NCBI GenBank assembly: GCA_942493055.1
Contig: OW818680.1
Coordinates: 3,162,001-3,226,000, forward strand
Direction: 5' to 3'
DNA length: 64,000 bases
Source: CAIZQW01 sp942493055
GTDB lineage: Bacteria > Verrucomicrobiota > Kiritimatiellia > RFP12 > UBA1067
Shown: positions 41,096 to 49,739 of the stretch, one piece after another
Layout: every line of letters starts with the position of its first letter
Position numbering within the stretch: position 1 is the stretch's first letter
Notes under the pieces: generated by a model
What the model saw: only the letters and a program-made list of their open reading frames with translations
Database searches by the model: none
Told to the model about the DNA's origin: nothing
Translations under genes and position numbers: made by a program

Positions 41096-41926
41096 TTATT
41101 TGAAGCGCATGGACGAGACACTCTTCGAGCCGCGCCGCGGATCAAAGAGCACGGCATCTGAAACGGGCGTAACCTCCGATAAGACGTTCGACCGTTTTTC
41201 GCGCCAACCTTTGCGATGGCCAAAGACGGTTAATTGATAGCCCTTTGTGAAAAAGAGGAAAACCGAATCCAGCAGGTTCGCGATGCTATATAAGAAACGC
41301 GTGCCTGCGCCGGGAACGACGCCCGACTGACGCTGGCTCATCTCCCAGGAAGAGATCAACTGCACCAGAAAGCGGCAGGAATAACGGAAGCCTAACACAT
41401 CAAAGCCGTCACGGAGCAGTTGAAAGACAGCGGCCTCGCTATAGCCAATGAGGGACGACGAGACGCCGGTCGCCGCATTTTCAACAGCCGGTCCCAGCTC
41501 GGTGGTCTTCTTTCGGATCACCGTAAAGACGATATGACCGCCGGCTTTGATCACCCGATGACATTCGCGGATCATCTCATACGACTCTTTGGGATTGGCG
41601 GTAAAGACTGACGACGAGACGACGACGATATCAAACTGTTTGTCCTCAAAGGGGAGTTCGCCCTTGCGGCCAGCAGTCAGGACGGTATCCACCTCTAACA
41701 ACGGGGCCACAGCCGCACGGCGCGCCTCATTCATCTCTACCGTCATCCAGTAACCGCCGAAGCGACGCAAGGACTTGCTGACCCCGGCATGGCTGAACCC
41801 GATGTCCAGTCCAGCCCGGATACTGCCCTTGCGCGACTCCATGAAATGAATGACAGCCCCCACCTCGCTTTGCAAGGGGAGCGTATAGGTCATGGTTTCA
41901 GATGAGATGTCATTATCAAAGTGCAT
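41096..41926 (-). CDS. Class I SAM-dependent methyltransferase
   Basis: 276 aa. SAM motif I is DIGFSHAGVSKSLRRFGG, motif II-like MTVEMNEARRAAVAP, motif post-I FDIVVVSSSVFT and IKAGGHIVFTVIRKKT. This is the Methyltransf_11-type fold. Substrate not visible. The C-terminal half (about 200-276) has a hydrophobic stretch LLDSVFLFFTKGYQLTVFGH that may be membrane-associated. Separated by 60 bp from the upstream end of the M16 gene on the same strand. Confidence 0.82.
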   Translation of the reverse strand: MHFDNDISSETMTYTLPLQSEVGAVIHFMESRKGSIRAGLDIGFSHAGVSKSLRRFGGYWMTVEMNEARRAAVAPLLEVDTVLTAGRKGELPFEDKQFDIVVVSSSVFTANPKESYEMIRECHRVIKAGGHIVFTVIRKKTTELGPAVENAATGVSSSLIGYSEAAVFQLLRDGFDVLGFRYSCRFLVQLISSWEMSQRQSGVVPGAGTRFLYSIANLLDSVFLFFTKGYQLTVFGHRKGWREKRSNVLSEVTPVSDAVLFDPRRGSKSVSSMRFK

Positions 41927-42108
41927 AATCTCTAACAGTTCAAAGAGTTTATCACGTAACTATTAAAGCGTCAACCCCTTGGGCGTGAAGGGGTGTGACT
42001 TTTTATTGTTGAAGGTTAGGACAGAGCGGCAATAAAGAATAGGATGATCCGTTTACATAAATTCATTCCCTGCCACACGATGAATTAAATAGATTCACCT
42101 GATTATGT

Positions 42109-42137
42109 TTGCAGGTGTCTGAAAAAGTCCGTATAGT
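42109..42137 (+). promoter_or_regulatory. Promoter of the efflux operon, probably leaderless
   Basis: TTGCAG (42109-42114), 17-nt spacer, TATAGT (42132-42137). The -10 box ends 6 bp before the ATG of the TolC-like gene, so transcription would begin at or very near the start codon; there is no Shine-Dalgarno. The same hexamers and spacing recur at 57650-57678. Confidence 0.55.
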
Positions 42138-42143
42138 ATAAAA

Positions 42144-43493
42144 ATGAAAACACTACTTTTAACGTTTCTGGCAGCTCTAGGATTGATGACCGGGTGCTCA
42201 ACGGTCCGCCAGGCGCGGGAGGCTCAGAAGGAGTCGGGTGCCTCTCTGCCTTCGGGGGAGCGTACAGCCACTGTACAGGAGTTTGCTGTTCCCGAGGGAG
42301 CGGTTCTTCCCCTGACGACTGCTCAGGAGTATTCCTTGAAGTGGCATCCGTCTATGGTCATGGCCACGCAAAACGTGATAGCCGCACGCATCAATGTCAG
42401 CAAGGCCGGCTCAAACCGGAGACCGACGCTTTCGGGGTCTGTGGGCTATGATGGTAACAAAAAGGGTAATTCGACCCAGAACTGGGACTTCAATACCACA
42501 GAGGACTTCAGTGGCAGCTTGTCGCTCACGTGGGTGCTCTATGATTTCGGGCGGACCCGTGCGAGCCTTCGCGCGGCAGTCGCTGATTTAATCGCGGCGC
42601 AGGAGACCCTGAGCGAGACGCGTGTCCAGCGTGTTCAGGAGGTCCGTGCTGCCTATTTTAAGCTGGCGCAAGCCCAGGCGCAGTGCGTGGTCGATGAAGA
42701 GAACCTCAGGCAATATGACGAGCTGTTGCGCCAGGCGGAGCTGCGGCTGAAGATCGGCACTGGGCGCAAGTATGATGTCACCAAGGCCAAGGCGGATCGC
42801 AGCAATGCGCTGCTCTCCCTGCTGACCGCCAGCAATACCATCACGACCGCGCGCGCGGAGCTCAACAATCAGATGGGACTGGGCAAGGTCGGCTCTTATG
42901 CTTTGGAGCCGGAGGTCCGCCTGCCGGAGCCCGGGGGCGATTTTGATGGACTCTTCGCCGTGGCGCAAACCAATCAGCCCACCTTGCGTGCGCTGCGCGC
43001 CAATGTGGATGCCGCCGTTGCCTCGGTGGACCGCACCATCGCGGAACTCTATCCGCAAATCCGCGCGACCGCCTCGACAGCCTATGCCACGGGCGATATG
43101 CAGACGCTCGGGCTCTCGTGGGGGGTCGGTCTTGTGCAAGACCTGTTCAGGGCGTTTGAAAAGCGCGACAACATCCTGCTCAGTGTCACGGCGCTGCGCC
43201 AGACGCGCGCCAGGCTGGCGCAGCAGGACCAGCAGACCGTGATGCTGCTGATCGCCGCGCTGTCGACCTTGGAAACCGCACGCCAGGGAAAAGGCGTCGC
43301 AGAAGAGATGGAATTACAGGCCAAAGAAAATATGGATCTGGTCAAAAAGCAGTTTGAGGTCGGCACGAGTTCGATTTTAGAAGTGACGGACGCGCAGGTC
43401 ATCTATACGCGCGCCCGCAGCGCGACGGTAACCGCACGGTACACGCTTGAAAATGCAAAGGCGGGCGTCTACGCCATTATAGGAATGCAATAA
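42144..43493 (+). CDS. TolC-family outer-membrane efflux protein
   Basis: 449 aa. Lipobox signal (MKTLLLTFLAALGLMTGC, Cys18), so a lipid-anchored OEP as in the NodT/OprM group. Two OEP repeats of amphipathic helices: residues about 60-240 (EYSLKWHPSMVMATQNVIAARINVSKAGS, QAQCVVDEENLRQYDELL) and 265-449 (LRALRANVDAAVASVDRTIAELYPQIRATAS, GTSSILEVTDAQVIYTRAR). Forms the trimeric outer-membrane channel for the MacAB-like pump encoded next. The stop overlaps the adaptor start. Confidence 0.93.
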   Translation: MKTLLLTFLAALGLMTGCSTVRQAREAQKESGASLPSGERTATVQEFAVPEGAVLPLTTAQEYSLKWHPSMVMATQNVIAARINVSKAGSNRRPTLSGSVGYDGNKKGNSTQNWDFNTTEDFSGSLSLTWVLYDFGRTRASLRAAVADLIAAQETLSETRVQRVQEVRAAYFKLAQAQAQCVVDEENLRQYDELLRQAELRLKIGTGRKYDVTKAKADRSNALLSLLTASNTITTARAELNNQMGLGKVGSYALEPEVRLPEPGGDFDGLFAVAQTNQPTLRALRANVDAAVASVDRTIAELYPQIRATASTAYATGDMQTLGLSWGVGLVQDLFRAFEKRDNILLSVTALRQTRARLAQQDQQTVMLLIAALSTLETARQGKGVAEEMELQAKENMDLVKKQFEVGTSSILEVTDAQVIYTRARSATVTARYTLENAKAGVYAIIGMQ

Positions 43494-44806
43494 TGAAAAA
43501 AGTAATCATCATCCTTTTTGTGCTCACGGCCCTCGGTATTGGAGGCTGGCAAGCCTGGTTGCGTTGGAAGCCCCAAAAACAAGAGACGCAGTGGCGTACG
43601 CGTAAAATTGAACGCGGCGAAATTGTCCAGGAAGTGCGGGCCACCGGAACCGTGAAGCCGATTAAGAATATCTTGGTGGGTACGCAGGTCAATGGACCGA
43701 TTAAAAAACTGTACGTGGATTTTAATGATGAAGTCAAAGTCGGACAGCAGATCGCACAGATCGATGCGGCCGTCTATCAAGCGAATGTTTCGAGGGATGA
43801 AGCAAACCTCGCTTCGGCAAAAGCGAATGTGCTTTCGGCAAGAGCCAACAACGCCCAGGCCCGTGCGAATGTCGAATTGACGCAAGCCAAGCTCGCCTTG
43901 GCCGAGAAGGAGCTGGCGCGCATGAAACAACTCCGCGAAACCGAGATGGTGGCCCAGTCGGATTATGACACCGCGCTTTCCAACCGTGATGCGCTGGTCG
44001 CGCAGGTGAAGGTCAATGAAGCGGCTGTTGCGCAGACGGAGTCGTCCATCAAGCAGACCGAGGCGATGATCCAGCAGGGCGAGGCCTCCCTTCAACTGTC
44101 CCGCGCCAACCTGGGGTACACCACCATCAAGTCGCCCGTGGACGGCGTGATCATCCAGCGCAATGTCGATGAAGGCCAGACCGTCGTGTCGAGCATGAAT
44201 GCGCAGACCATCTTTACGATTGCGACCGACCTGAACCGCATCCAGATCCAGGCGGATATCCCGGAGTCGGACATCGGCGGCATTGCGGCTGGGCAGCGTG
44301 TCACCTTCTCCGTGGATGCGTATAACCGCATCGTCTTCACAGGCGCTGTGGTGCAGGTGCGCATGTCCGCAACCAGCGTGCAGAATGTCGTCACCTTCCC
44401 GGTGATCATTGAGGCGGAAAACCCCAATAAAAGCCTCTTCCCAGGCATGACCGCGAATCTTGCCGTGGAAACGGGCCGCGCGGAAAACGTCCTTCGCATC
44501 CCCACGGCGGCTCTGCGCTTCACCCCGCCCGACATGGTGCAAGCCAGTGATGAAGATAAAGGCCCCAAAAAACGGGAGGGCGGTTCGGGAGTTTGGCTTC
44601 TCGGGCCGGATAATAAGCCTGAGCGGATGAAAATCACACAAAAACTTTCCGACGGGACCATGGTGGGGGTTGAGTCTGAAAAGGATCTGAGCGGACGCGA
44701 AGTCATCGTCGGCATCCAGACGGCTTCATCGGCCTCAACGGAAAAGGAGACAAATCCCTTCACCCCCAAGATGCCCAGTCATAGCGTACGCCATGCATCA
44801 CGTTAG
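43493..44806 (+). CDS. MacA/HlyD-type periplasmic adaptor
   Basis: 437 aa. Membrane anchor (VIIILFVLTALGIGGWQAWLRW), then biotinyl-lipoyl-like and coiled-coil parts (EVRATGTVKPIKNILVGTQVNGPI; coiled coil about 85-200), the second half of the lipoyl motif YTTIKSPVDGVIIQRNVDEGQTV, a beta-barrel domain (IQIQADIPESDIGGIAAGQRVTFS) and a C-terminal MP domain. It connects the MacB-type transporter to the TolC channel. Operon order TolC-MacA-ATPase-permease. Confidence 0.93.
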   Translation: MKKVIIILFVLTALGIGGWQAWLRWKPQKQETQWRTRKIERGEIVQEVRATGTVKPIKNILVGTQVNGPIKKLYVDFNDEVKVGQQIAQIDAAVYQANVSRDEANLASAKANVLSARANNAQARANVELTQAKLALAEKELARMKQLRETEMVAQSDYDTALSNRDALVAQVKVNEAAVAQTESSIKQTEAMIQQGEASLQLSRANLGYTTIKSPVDGVIIQRNVDEGQTVVSSMNAQTIFTIATDLNRIQIQADIPESDIGGIAAGQRVTFSVDAYNRIVFTGAVVQVRMSATSVQNVVTFPVIIEAENPNKSLFPGMTANLAVETGRAENVLRIPTAALRFTPPDMVQASDEDKGPKKREGGSGVWLLGPDNKPERMKITQKLSDGTMVGVESEKDLSGREVIVGIQTASSASTEKETNPFTPKMPSHSVRHASR

Positions 44807-44821
44807 GATGGAACCCCTTTT

Positions 44822-45493
44822 ATGCTGATCGACATCAACGAATTAAAACGCGGCTACAATATGGGCCAGGAGGAAGTCTGGGCCCTGAACGGGGTCTCCA
44901 TGCAGGTGGAAAAGGGAGACTTTATCGCGATCATGGGGCATAGCGGCTCCGGCAAGAGCACGCTGCTCAATGTCATCGGGTGCCTCGATGTGCCGACCTC
45001 CGGCAGCTATATCCTGGACGGAATTGCGGTGGCCGGAATGAGCCGTGCGGCGCTGGCACGGGTCCGCAATCTCAAGATCGGCTTTGTCTTCCAGAGTTTC
45101 AATCTGCTGGCGCGTACCACTGCGCGTGAAAATGTGGAGCTGCCCATGCTCTATAATCCCAAGGCGCCACGCGGGAAAGCCCTGCACGAGCGAGCGGAGT
45201 ATCTGCTCGAGCATGTCGGACTGGGCGACCGCATGCTGCATACCCCGGCCCAGCTTTCCGGCGGACAGCAGCAGCGCGTCGCGATTGCGCGTGCGCTGAT
45301 GAATAATCCGCCGCTGCTCCTGGCAGACGAACCCACCGGTAACCTCGACTCCCGTGCGACAGCGGATATCATGCAGTTCTTCCAGAAGCTGAATGAACAG
45401 GGCCAGACAATTGTGATGGTCACCCATGAAAACGATGTGGCTGCGTTCGCCAAGCGGAAAGTCATCATGCGCGACGGAAAGGTGGTCGCATGA
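44822..45493 (+). CDS. MacB/LolD-type ABC transporter ATP-binding protein
   Basis: 223 aa. Walker A GHSGSGKSTLLNVIG, Q loop FVFQSFNLLARTTARENVELPML, signature LSGGQQQRVAIARAL, Walker B LLLADEPTGNLDS and H loop VTHE. The long Q-loop region ENVELPML is typical of the MacB/LolD/FtsE group. Here ATPase and permease are separate genes (in E. coli MacB they are fused). It overlaps the permease gene by 4 bp. Confidence 0.95.
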   Translation: MLIDINELKRGYNMGQEEVWALNGVSMQVEKGDFIAIMGHSGSGKSTLLNVIGCLDVPTSGSYILDGIAVAGMSRAALARVRNLKIGFVFQSFNLLARTTARENVELPMLYNPKAPRGKALHERAEYLLEHVGLGDRMLHTPAQLSGGQQQRVAIARALMNNPPLLLADEPTGNLDSRATADIMQFFQKLNEQGQTIVMVTHENDVAAFAKRKVIMRDGKVVA

Positions 45494-46716
45494 ACGGTTT
45501 TATGATCTTCAAAGTCGCGATGCGGGCCCTGTTCCGCAATAAAGTGCGCTCGATCCTGACCGCGCTGGGCATTATTGTCGGCATCGCGGCGGTGATCGCC
45601 GTCGTGGCCATCGGCGAGGGCGCCTCGACCAGCATGAAGGCGCAGATCAGCTCCATGGGCGATAACATGGTCATTGTCTTTGGCGGCAGTATGAAGAAGG
45701 GCGGCGTGCATGGCGGGCACGGCGGCTACCAGACGCTCATGCGTGAAGATGGCGATGCCATGCAACGGGACCACCCGGACCTGATCAAGTCCTATACGCC
45801 GCTGGTCAGGAGTGGCGGGCAGGCCATTTTTCAGCAGAACAACTGGTCCACGCAGATCCAGGGCGTGACGCCTGAGTTTGTCACGGTCCGGAAATGGGAT
45901 GTGGGGTCGGGCGTCTTTTTCACCGACTCGGATATGCGCACAGGCGCGCGCGTCTGTGTCGTCGGACAGACCATCGTGGACAACCTTTTTGACGGCCAAG
46001 ATCCGGTGGGTGAAACGTTCCGCATTAAGAACATGCCGTTCAAAGTCCTGGGGGTGCTCGCCAAGAAGGGGACGACCTCCATGGGGCAGGACCAGGACGA
46101 CATCATCATCATGCCGTTGACGACGGTCCAGCGCGTCTTGCGGCGCGGGTCGTTCAATAATGTGGACCAGCTGCTGTTCAGCCTCTACTCCCTGGAGCAA
46201 CTGCCGGAGGCCAAGCGCGCGCTGGCGGACTTGCTGCGTCAGCGCCACCGCCTGGGGCCTGACATGGATGACGACTTTACCATTGTGGACATGACAGAAA
46301 TCTCGGATATGCTCACGAGCGTCTCCTCCATGATGACGATCCTCATGGCGGTCGTCGCCTCCATCTCCCTGCTGGTGGGCGGCATCGGCATCATGAACAT
46401 CATGCTCGTCTCGGTCACGGAGCGCACGCGCGAAATCGGCTTGCGCATGGCGATCGGCGCCACGCCCCTCGCGATCATGCTCCAGTTCCTCACCGAGGCC
46501 GCCGTGCTCTCCACCATGGGCGGCATTCTCGGCATCCTCCTGGGGGTGGGCGGGGCCTACACCGTGGGCGACCTCAATAAGTGGCCGATTTACGTGACTC
46601 CGATTTCCGTGGTCATCTCCTTCGGCTTCAGCGCCTTCGTGGGGATCTTCTTCGGCTTCTATCCGGCCCTCCGCGCCTCCAGCCTCAACCCCATCGACTG
46701 TCTGCGGTATGAATAA
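45490..46716 (+). CDS. MacB-type ABC transporter permease
   Basis: 408 aa. N-terminal TM (about 17-40, KVRSILTALGIIVGIAAVIAVVAIGEGAS), a large periplasmic MacB-type core domain, then a three-TM FtsX-like C-terminal domain (VVASISLLVGGIGIMNIMLVSVTERTREIGLRMAIGATP, then FLTEAAVLSTMGGILGILLGVGGAY). Mechanotransmission type VII ABC. Likely exports toxic compounds or a signal; the substrate is unknown. Confidence 0.95.
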   Translation: MNGFMIFKVAMRALFRNKVRSILTALGIIVGIAAVIAVVAIGEGASTSMKAQISSMGDNMVIVFGGSMKKGGVHGGHGGYQTLMREDGDAMQRDHPDLIKSYTPLVRSGGQAIFQQNNWSTQIQGVTPEFVTVRKWDVGSGVFFTDSDMRTGARVCVVGQTIVDNLFDGQDPVGETFRIKNMPFKVLGVLAKKGTTSMGQDQDDIIIMPLTTVQRVLRRGSFNNVDQLLFSLYSLEQLPEAKRALADLLRQRHRLGPDMDDDFTIVDMTEISDMLTSVSSMMTILMAVVASISLLVGGIGIMNIMLVSVTERTREIGLRMAIGATPLAIMLQFLTEAAVLSTMGGILGILLGVGGAYTVGDLNKWPIYVTPISVVISFGFSAFVGIFFGFYPALRASSLNPIDCLRYE

Positions 46717-46794
46717 GTAGACGCCTGCAATGCTGGAATCAGAACAGGAAAATCCTCGGAGAAAACAAAGCATGATTTCGATATGTAGAATGTG

Positions 46795-46943
46795 GGTTGC
46801 GCTGAAAAAGTCTGACAAGCATGAAAACACCTCAAACAACTGCACCAATACTGCATTCGTTGTCACCTGAGGATCATCGCGTTGACAACCATTTGATTCG
46901 TGGGCACTTTGTTTTGTATCGTCGGGACTTTTTCAGCGCAACC
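46795..46943. repeat. MITE-like element 1 (18-bp terminal inverted repeats)
   Basis: GGTTGCGCTGAAAAAGTC (46795-46812) and its exact reverse complement (46926-46943), 149 bp in all. The interior contains an open frame of about 50 codons (MKTPQTTAPILHSLSPEDHR...) with no recognised homology. No clear target-site duplication. Confidence 0.6.
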
Positions 46944-46979
46944 GATTGCGCCAATGGAGGCAATAGGAGGCAATAGAGT

Positions 46980-47234
46980 CGTAGCTAAATATTCAACAAA
47001 TGAAATTTAGGTGGGTTGCCAAGACACTTAATGGGCGCAGGTTCTTTCAGAAAAATGTGCCTTGAAGACGAAAGACAAATTAAGTATACTCGCTGGCATG
47101 GTGAAGCACGTGATATCGTTTTCAAACACTGTTAGGCTGAGAAAGCATAAAGAGCTCGTTAGGGCTTGTCGGAAGACGCTTCAAATCCTTGGAGAAAAGA
47201 AGGCATGAGATCAATTGTTGAATTTTTAGCTACG
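46980..47234. repeat. MITE-like element 2 (19-bp terminal inverted repeats)
   Basis: CGTAGCTAAATATTCAACA (46980-46998) and TGTTGAATTTTTAGCTACG (47216-47234), 18 of 19 pairs match. The interior includes ATCCTTGGAGAAAAGAAGGCATGA, similar to ATCCTCGGAGAAAACAAAGCATGA at about 46752, so there is an older partial duplication. Confidence 0.55.
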
Positions 47235-47274
47235 ATTCCTCTGCCTTCACGTCGCGTCGCTGGTGCTTGATAAA

Positions 47275-47314
47275 GCGGTGCCGCGCGGGATACCGCTTGT
47301 CACCGCACTCCAAA
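47275..47314. repeat. 40-bp dispersed repeat, copy 2
   Basis: Matches 31041-31080 with 3 differences. Starts GCGGTGCCGCGCGGGATACC. Confidence 0.7.
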
Positions 47315-47342
47315 GCGCCGCTGACGCGACGCCCCCCGTGGC

Positions 47343-47398
47343 AATGAAAGTGGCAGAGCCGTCCCGGCTCTGCTCAGCGGCGAGACGCCGCTGCCACC
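47343..47398. repeat. Hairpin repeat related to copies A and B
   Basis: GTGGCAGAGCCGTCCCGGCTCTG followed by CAGCGGCGAGACGCCGCTGCCAC. The AGAGCCG/CGGCTCT stem and the flanking GTGGCAG/CTGCCAC closing stem resemble the repeats at 22996 and 57421. Confidence 0.5.
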
Positions 47399-47560
47399 TT
47401 GCCTTCGGGCGGGTCGTGTGAGCGGGCATACGGGTGGACGGCGGACTTTTTGCGACCACACAGTGGACGCAAAGTCGAGGTTAAAATTAGGTCAGTCAGC
47501 CAGGCACCAGCCAGATACGCTGCTTTAGCAGTCGCGCTGTTCGCGGCATTCGATGCAATA

Positions 47561-47594
47561 AAAAAGCCGCAGGAGATCAATCCTGCGGCTTTTT
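47561..47594 (-). terminator. Terminator of ilvC
   Basis: AAAAAGCCGCAGGA (47561-47574) and TCCTGCGGCTTTTT (47581-47594): a strong GC stem with a T run on the minus strand, 22 bp past the ilvC stop. Confidence 0.85.
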
Positions 47595-47616
47595 TCAATT
47601 CAGAAGCAGTGCTTCC

Positions 47617-48717
47617 TTAGTTGGAGCCACGGCCGGAAACGCCCTTGGCCTTGGCTGCATTGGCTTTCGCCTTTTCGTTCGGGCGGAGGCTGCGGCATGC
47701 TGCGCCAGCCTGCCACATTTCGGAATCGCGGATCACCTTGAGTTCCTTTTCGAGCTTCGCCTTGTAGTCCGCGGTGCCGCAGGTCTTGATGACGTGCTTG
47801 GCTTCGCGCTGGCTCTTGACTTCTTCATAGAGCTTGGTGAAGACCGGGAGTGTCGCCTTCTTGAACTGGGGCTTCCAATCCAAGGCGCCGCGCTGTGCCG
47901 TCGCGGAGCAGTTGGCATACATCCAGTCCATGCCGTTTTCGTCCACGAGGCGGATCAGGCTCTGCGTCAGCTCTTCAACAGTCTCATTGAAGGCTTCTGA
48001 CGGGCTGTGGCCGTTCTTGCGGAGGACATCGTACTGTGCTTCCATCACGCCTGCGAGGCAGCCCATCAGCACGCCGCGTTCGCCCACCAGATCCGAGGTC
48101 ACTTCGTGTTCGAAGGAGGTCGGGAAGAGGTAGCCGGAACCGACTGCGATACCGATGGAGAGCGTACGGTCAAGCGCCTTGCCCGTTGCGTCCTGTGCGA
48201 TCGCGAAGCTGGAATTGATGCCGACGCCTGCGAGGAAGTTGCGGCGGACGGAGGTGCCTGAACCCTTGGGGGCGACCATGATCACATCGACATGCTCGCT
48301 CACCTTCACGCCCGTCAGCTTGCGATAGACCCAGCCGAAGCCATGCGAGAAATAGAGCGCCTTGCCGTCGGTCATAAAGGGTGCGATGCGCGGCCATACC
48401 TGCTTGATGGCAGCATCGTTCAACAGAATCATCACGACGGACGCTTTCTGGCAGGCTTCCTCGATATCAAACAAGGTCTTGCCGGCCTTAAAGCCATCCT
48501 TCTCCGCGCGCTTCCAGTCATTGGCGAACTTCTTGTCCTGTCCGATGATGACATTGACACCATTGTCGCGCATATTCAACGCCTGAGCCGGACCCTGGAC
48601 GCCATAACCGATAATAGCGATGGTTTCCTTCTTCAGGAATGCCTGGGCCCTCTTCAGCGAATACTCTTTACGTGTGACGACGGTCTCAACAACACCGCCG
48701 AAATTAATCTTAGCCAT
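47617..48717 (-). CDS. ilvC: Ketol-acid reductoisomerase
   Basis: 366 aa. NAD(P)H-binding GYGVQGPAQALNMRDNGVNVIIGQDKKF (GxGxxG), substrate/Mg2+ region (KGSGTSVRRNF, DLVGERGVLMGCLAGVMEAQYDVL with the metal-ligand D and E), EAFNETVEELTQSLIRLV and a GTADYKAKLEKEL tail. The GYGVQGPAQALNMRD form is the one I associate with Bacteroidetes and PVC bacteria. It converts acetolactate to dihydroxyisovalerate in branched-chain amino acid synthesis. It ends at the terminator at 47561-47594. Confidence 0.95.
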   Translation of the reverse strand: MAKINFGGVVETVVTRKEYSLKRAQAFLKKETIAIIGYGVQGPAQALNMRDNGVNVIIGQDKKFANDWKRAEKDGFKAGKTLFDIEEACQKASVVMILLNDAAIKQVWPRIAPFMTDGKALYFSHGFGWVYRKLTGVKVSEHVDVIMVAPKGSGTSVRRNFLAGVGINSSFAIAQDATGKALDRTLSIGIAVGSGYLFPTSFEHEVTSDLVGERGVLMGCLAGVMEAQYDVLRKNGHSPSEAFNETVEELTQSLIRLVDENGMDWMYANCSATAQRGALDWKPQFKKATLPVFTKLYEEVKSQREAKHVIKTCGTADYKAKLEKELKVIRDSEMWQAGAACRSLRPNEKAKANAAKAKGVSGRGSN

Positions 48718-48857
48718 AGTTTCTTAACTCCTTTTAGTCCTTTCAAACCTTAATAAGGGTAAAAAAGGAAGGATATATCATACGCACCTTGCCCCCTTTA
48801 AGCAAGCGTGAAAACCGAAAAGGAGAAAAAAAACGTATGTTTTTATTTATTCCCTCG

Positions 48858-49270
48858 CCCCGGGGTAGCGCGCTGCCGCAACCCTGGGATGGGGGATATA
48901 ACCCCGTTGGGGTATGCGGCTGGCGAGGCGCCGCGTCCACCCAGGGTAGCGTAATAACGCAACCCTGGGCTATCATACAAAACGCCGTTGGCGTAAGGCG
49001 GGATTTGACTCATGTCCCAGGGTAGCGCGATGCCGCAACCCCGGACCCAGGGTAGCGTAATACCGCAACCCTGGGCTAGCATACGAAACGCCTTTGGCGT
49101 AAATCCACCCAGGGTAGCGCGATGCAACAACCCTGGCTGATGGAGATAACACCGTTTGGGTTGTGGAAACAGCCCCAAAGGGGCTACGTAATATAGCCCA
49201 GGGTTGCGGTATTTCCGCTACCCTGGGGAGGGGGGTCATGTAAAAGGGTTTCCTACCCCAACGGGGTTGC
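48858..49270. repeat. REP array left of the transposase
   Basis: Six copies of a about 28-bp REP-like palindrome, consensus CCCAGGGTAGCGYRATRCCG then CAACCCTGGG; the last (49196-49227) is inverted (CCCAGGGTTGCGGTATTTCC then GCTACCCTGGG). Smaller palindromes such as AACCCCGTTGGGGT and GCCCCAAAGGGGC fill the gaps. No ORF here is credible. Confidence 0.8.
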
Positions 49271-49271
49271 G

Positions 49272-49727
49272 TCATTCCCAAACAAACCGCTCATCCCATT
49301 CCAATGCGTGTCTACGAAGGAATGCGCGGTACTCGTCTTGGAAGGTCTGCTTTTTGTGGTGTTCTTCTTGGCGGGAGATGTACTCGCGCGTTTTGTCCAT
49401 AGCAGAGTCGCTGACCGAGAACGCGCCATAGCCTCCTTGCCAGGCGAACGCCGCCAGCGCGGGATCCCGCTGCTTGATCCAGATGCTGGAAACTCGTTTG
49501 AGTTCTTTCACCCAGTCTGCCTGCGAGAGTGTCCGTGCCAATCGACAGAGAAGATGCACATGATCTTCCGCGCCCCCGATGATGACCGGCGTGCAATCCA
49601 GCTTCTTTGAAACCCCGCCCAAATAGGCATGCATTTCGCTTCGGATATCAGCATTCCGTAAAAAGGGTTCGCGGTCTTTTGTCGAAAACACCAGATGCAC
49701 GTGAACACATGATAACGATTGTGGCAT
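49272..49727 (-). CDS. REP-associated (IS200-like) Y1 transposase
   Basis: 151 aa from ATG 49727. Motifs of the Y1 HUH family: VHVHLVFSTKDREPF at the N-terminus, GGAEDHVHLLCRL (HUH) and REYISRQEEHHKKQ with the catalytic tyrosine, plus FAWQGGYGAFSVS. The gene sits between two arrays of REP sequences; such RAYT proteins bind and move REPs. The frame looks intact. It is on the minus strand between ilvC and tolB. Its stop is 2 bp from the left array. Confidence 0.92.
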   Translation of the reverse strand: MPQSLSCVHVHLVFSTKDREPFLRNADIRSEMHAYLGGVSKKLDCTPVIIGGAEDHVHLLCRLARTLSQADWVKELKRVSSIWIKQRDPALAAFAWQGGYGAFSVSDSAMDKTREYISRQEEHHKKQTFQDEYRAFLRRHALEWDERFVWE

Positions 49728-49739
49728 ACGTGTGACCCT

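Larger units (their letters stand above)
46717..47560. other. Intergenic region with small mobile-element-like repeats
   Basis: About 840 bp. No supported gene: a 36-codon frame MVKHVISFSNTVRLRKHKEL inside an inverted-repeat element and a 73-codon frame near the terminator are not credible. Contains two short inverted-repeat elements and two dispersed repeats listed below. Confidence 0.6.

Noticed and set aside
41974..41994. ACCCCTT / AAGGGGT hairpin taken as a terminator
   Set aside because: It lies between divergent genes with no gene ending into it, and the T run is not adjacent to the stem.
46839..46975. About 50-codon ORF (MKTPQTTAPILHSLSPEDHR) across the first MITE-like element
   Set aside because: It crosses the terminal inverted repeat, has no ribosome-binding site and no recognisable domain.
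48789..49178. Several short ORFs within the REP arrays
   Set aside because: They read through palindromes on both strands with similar product on each side; typical repeat artefacts.
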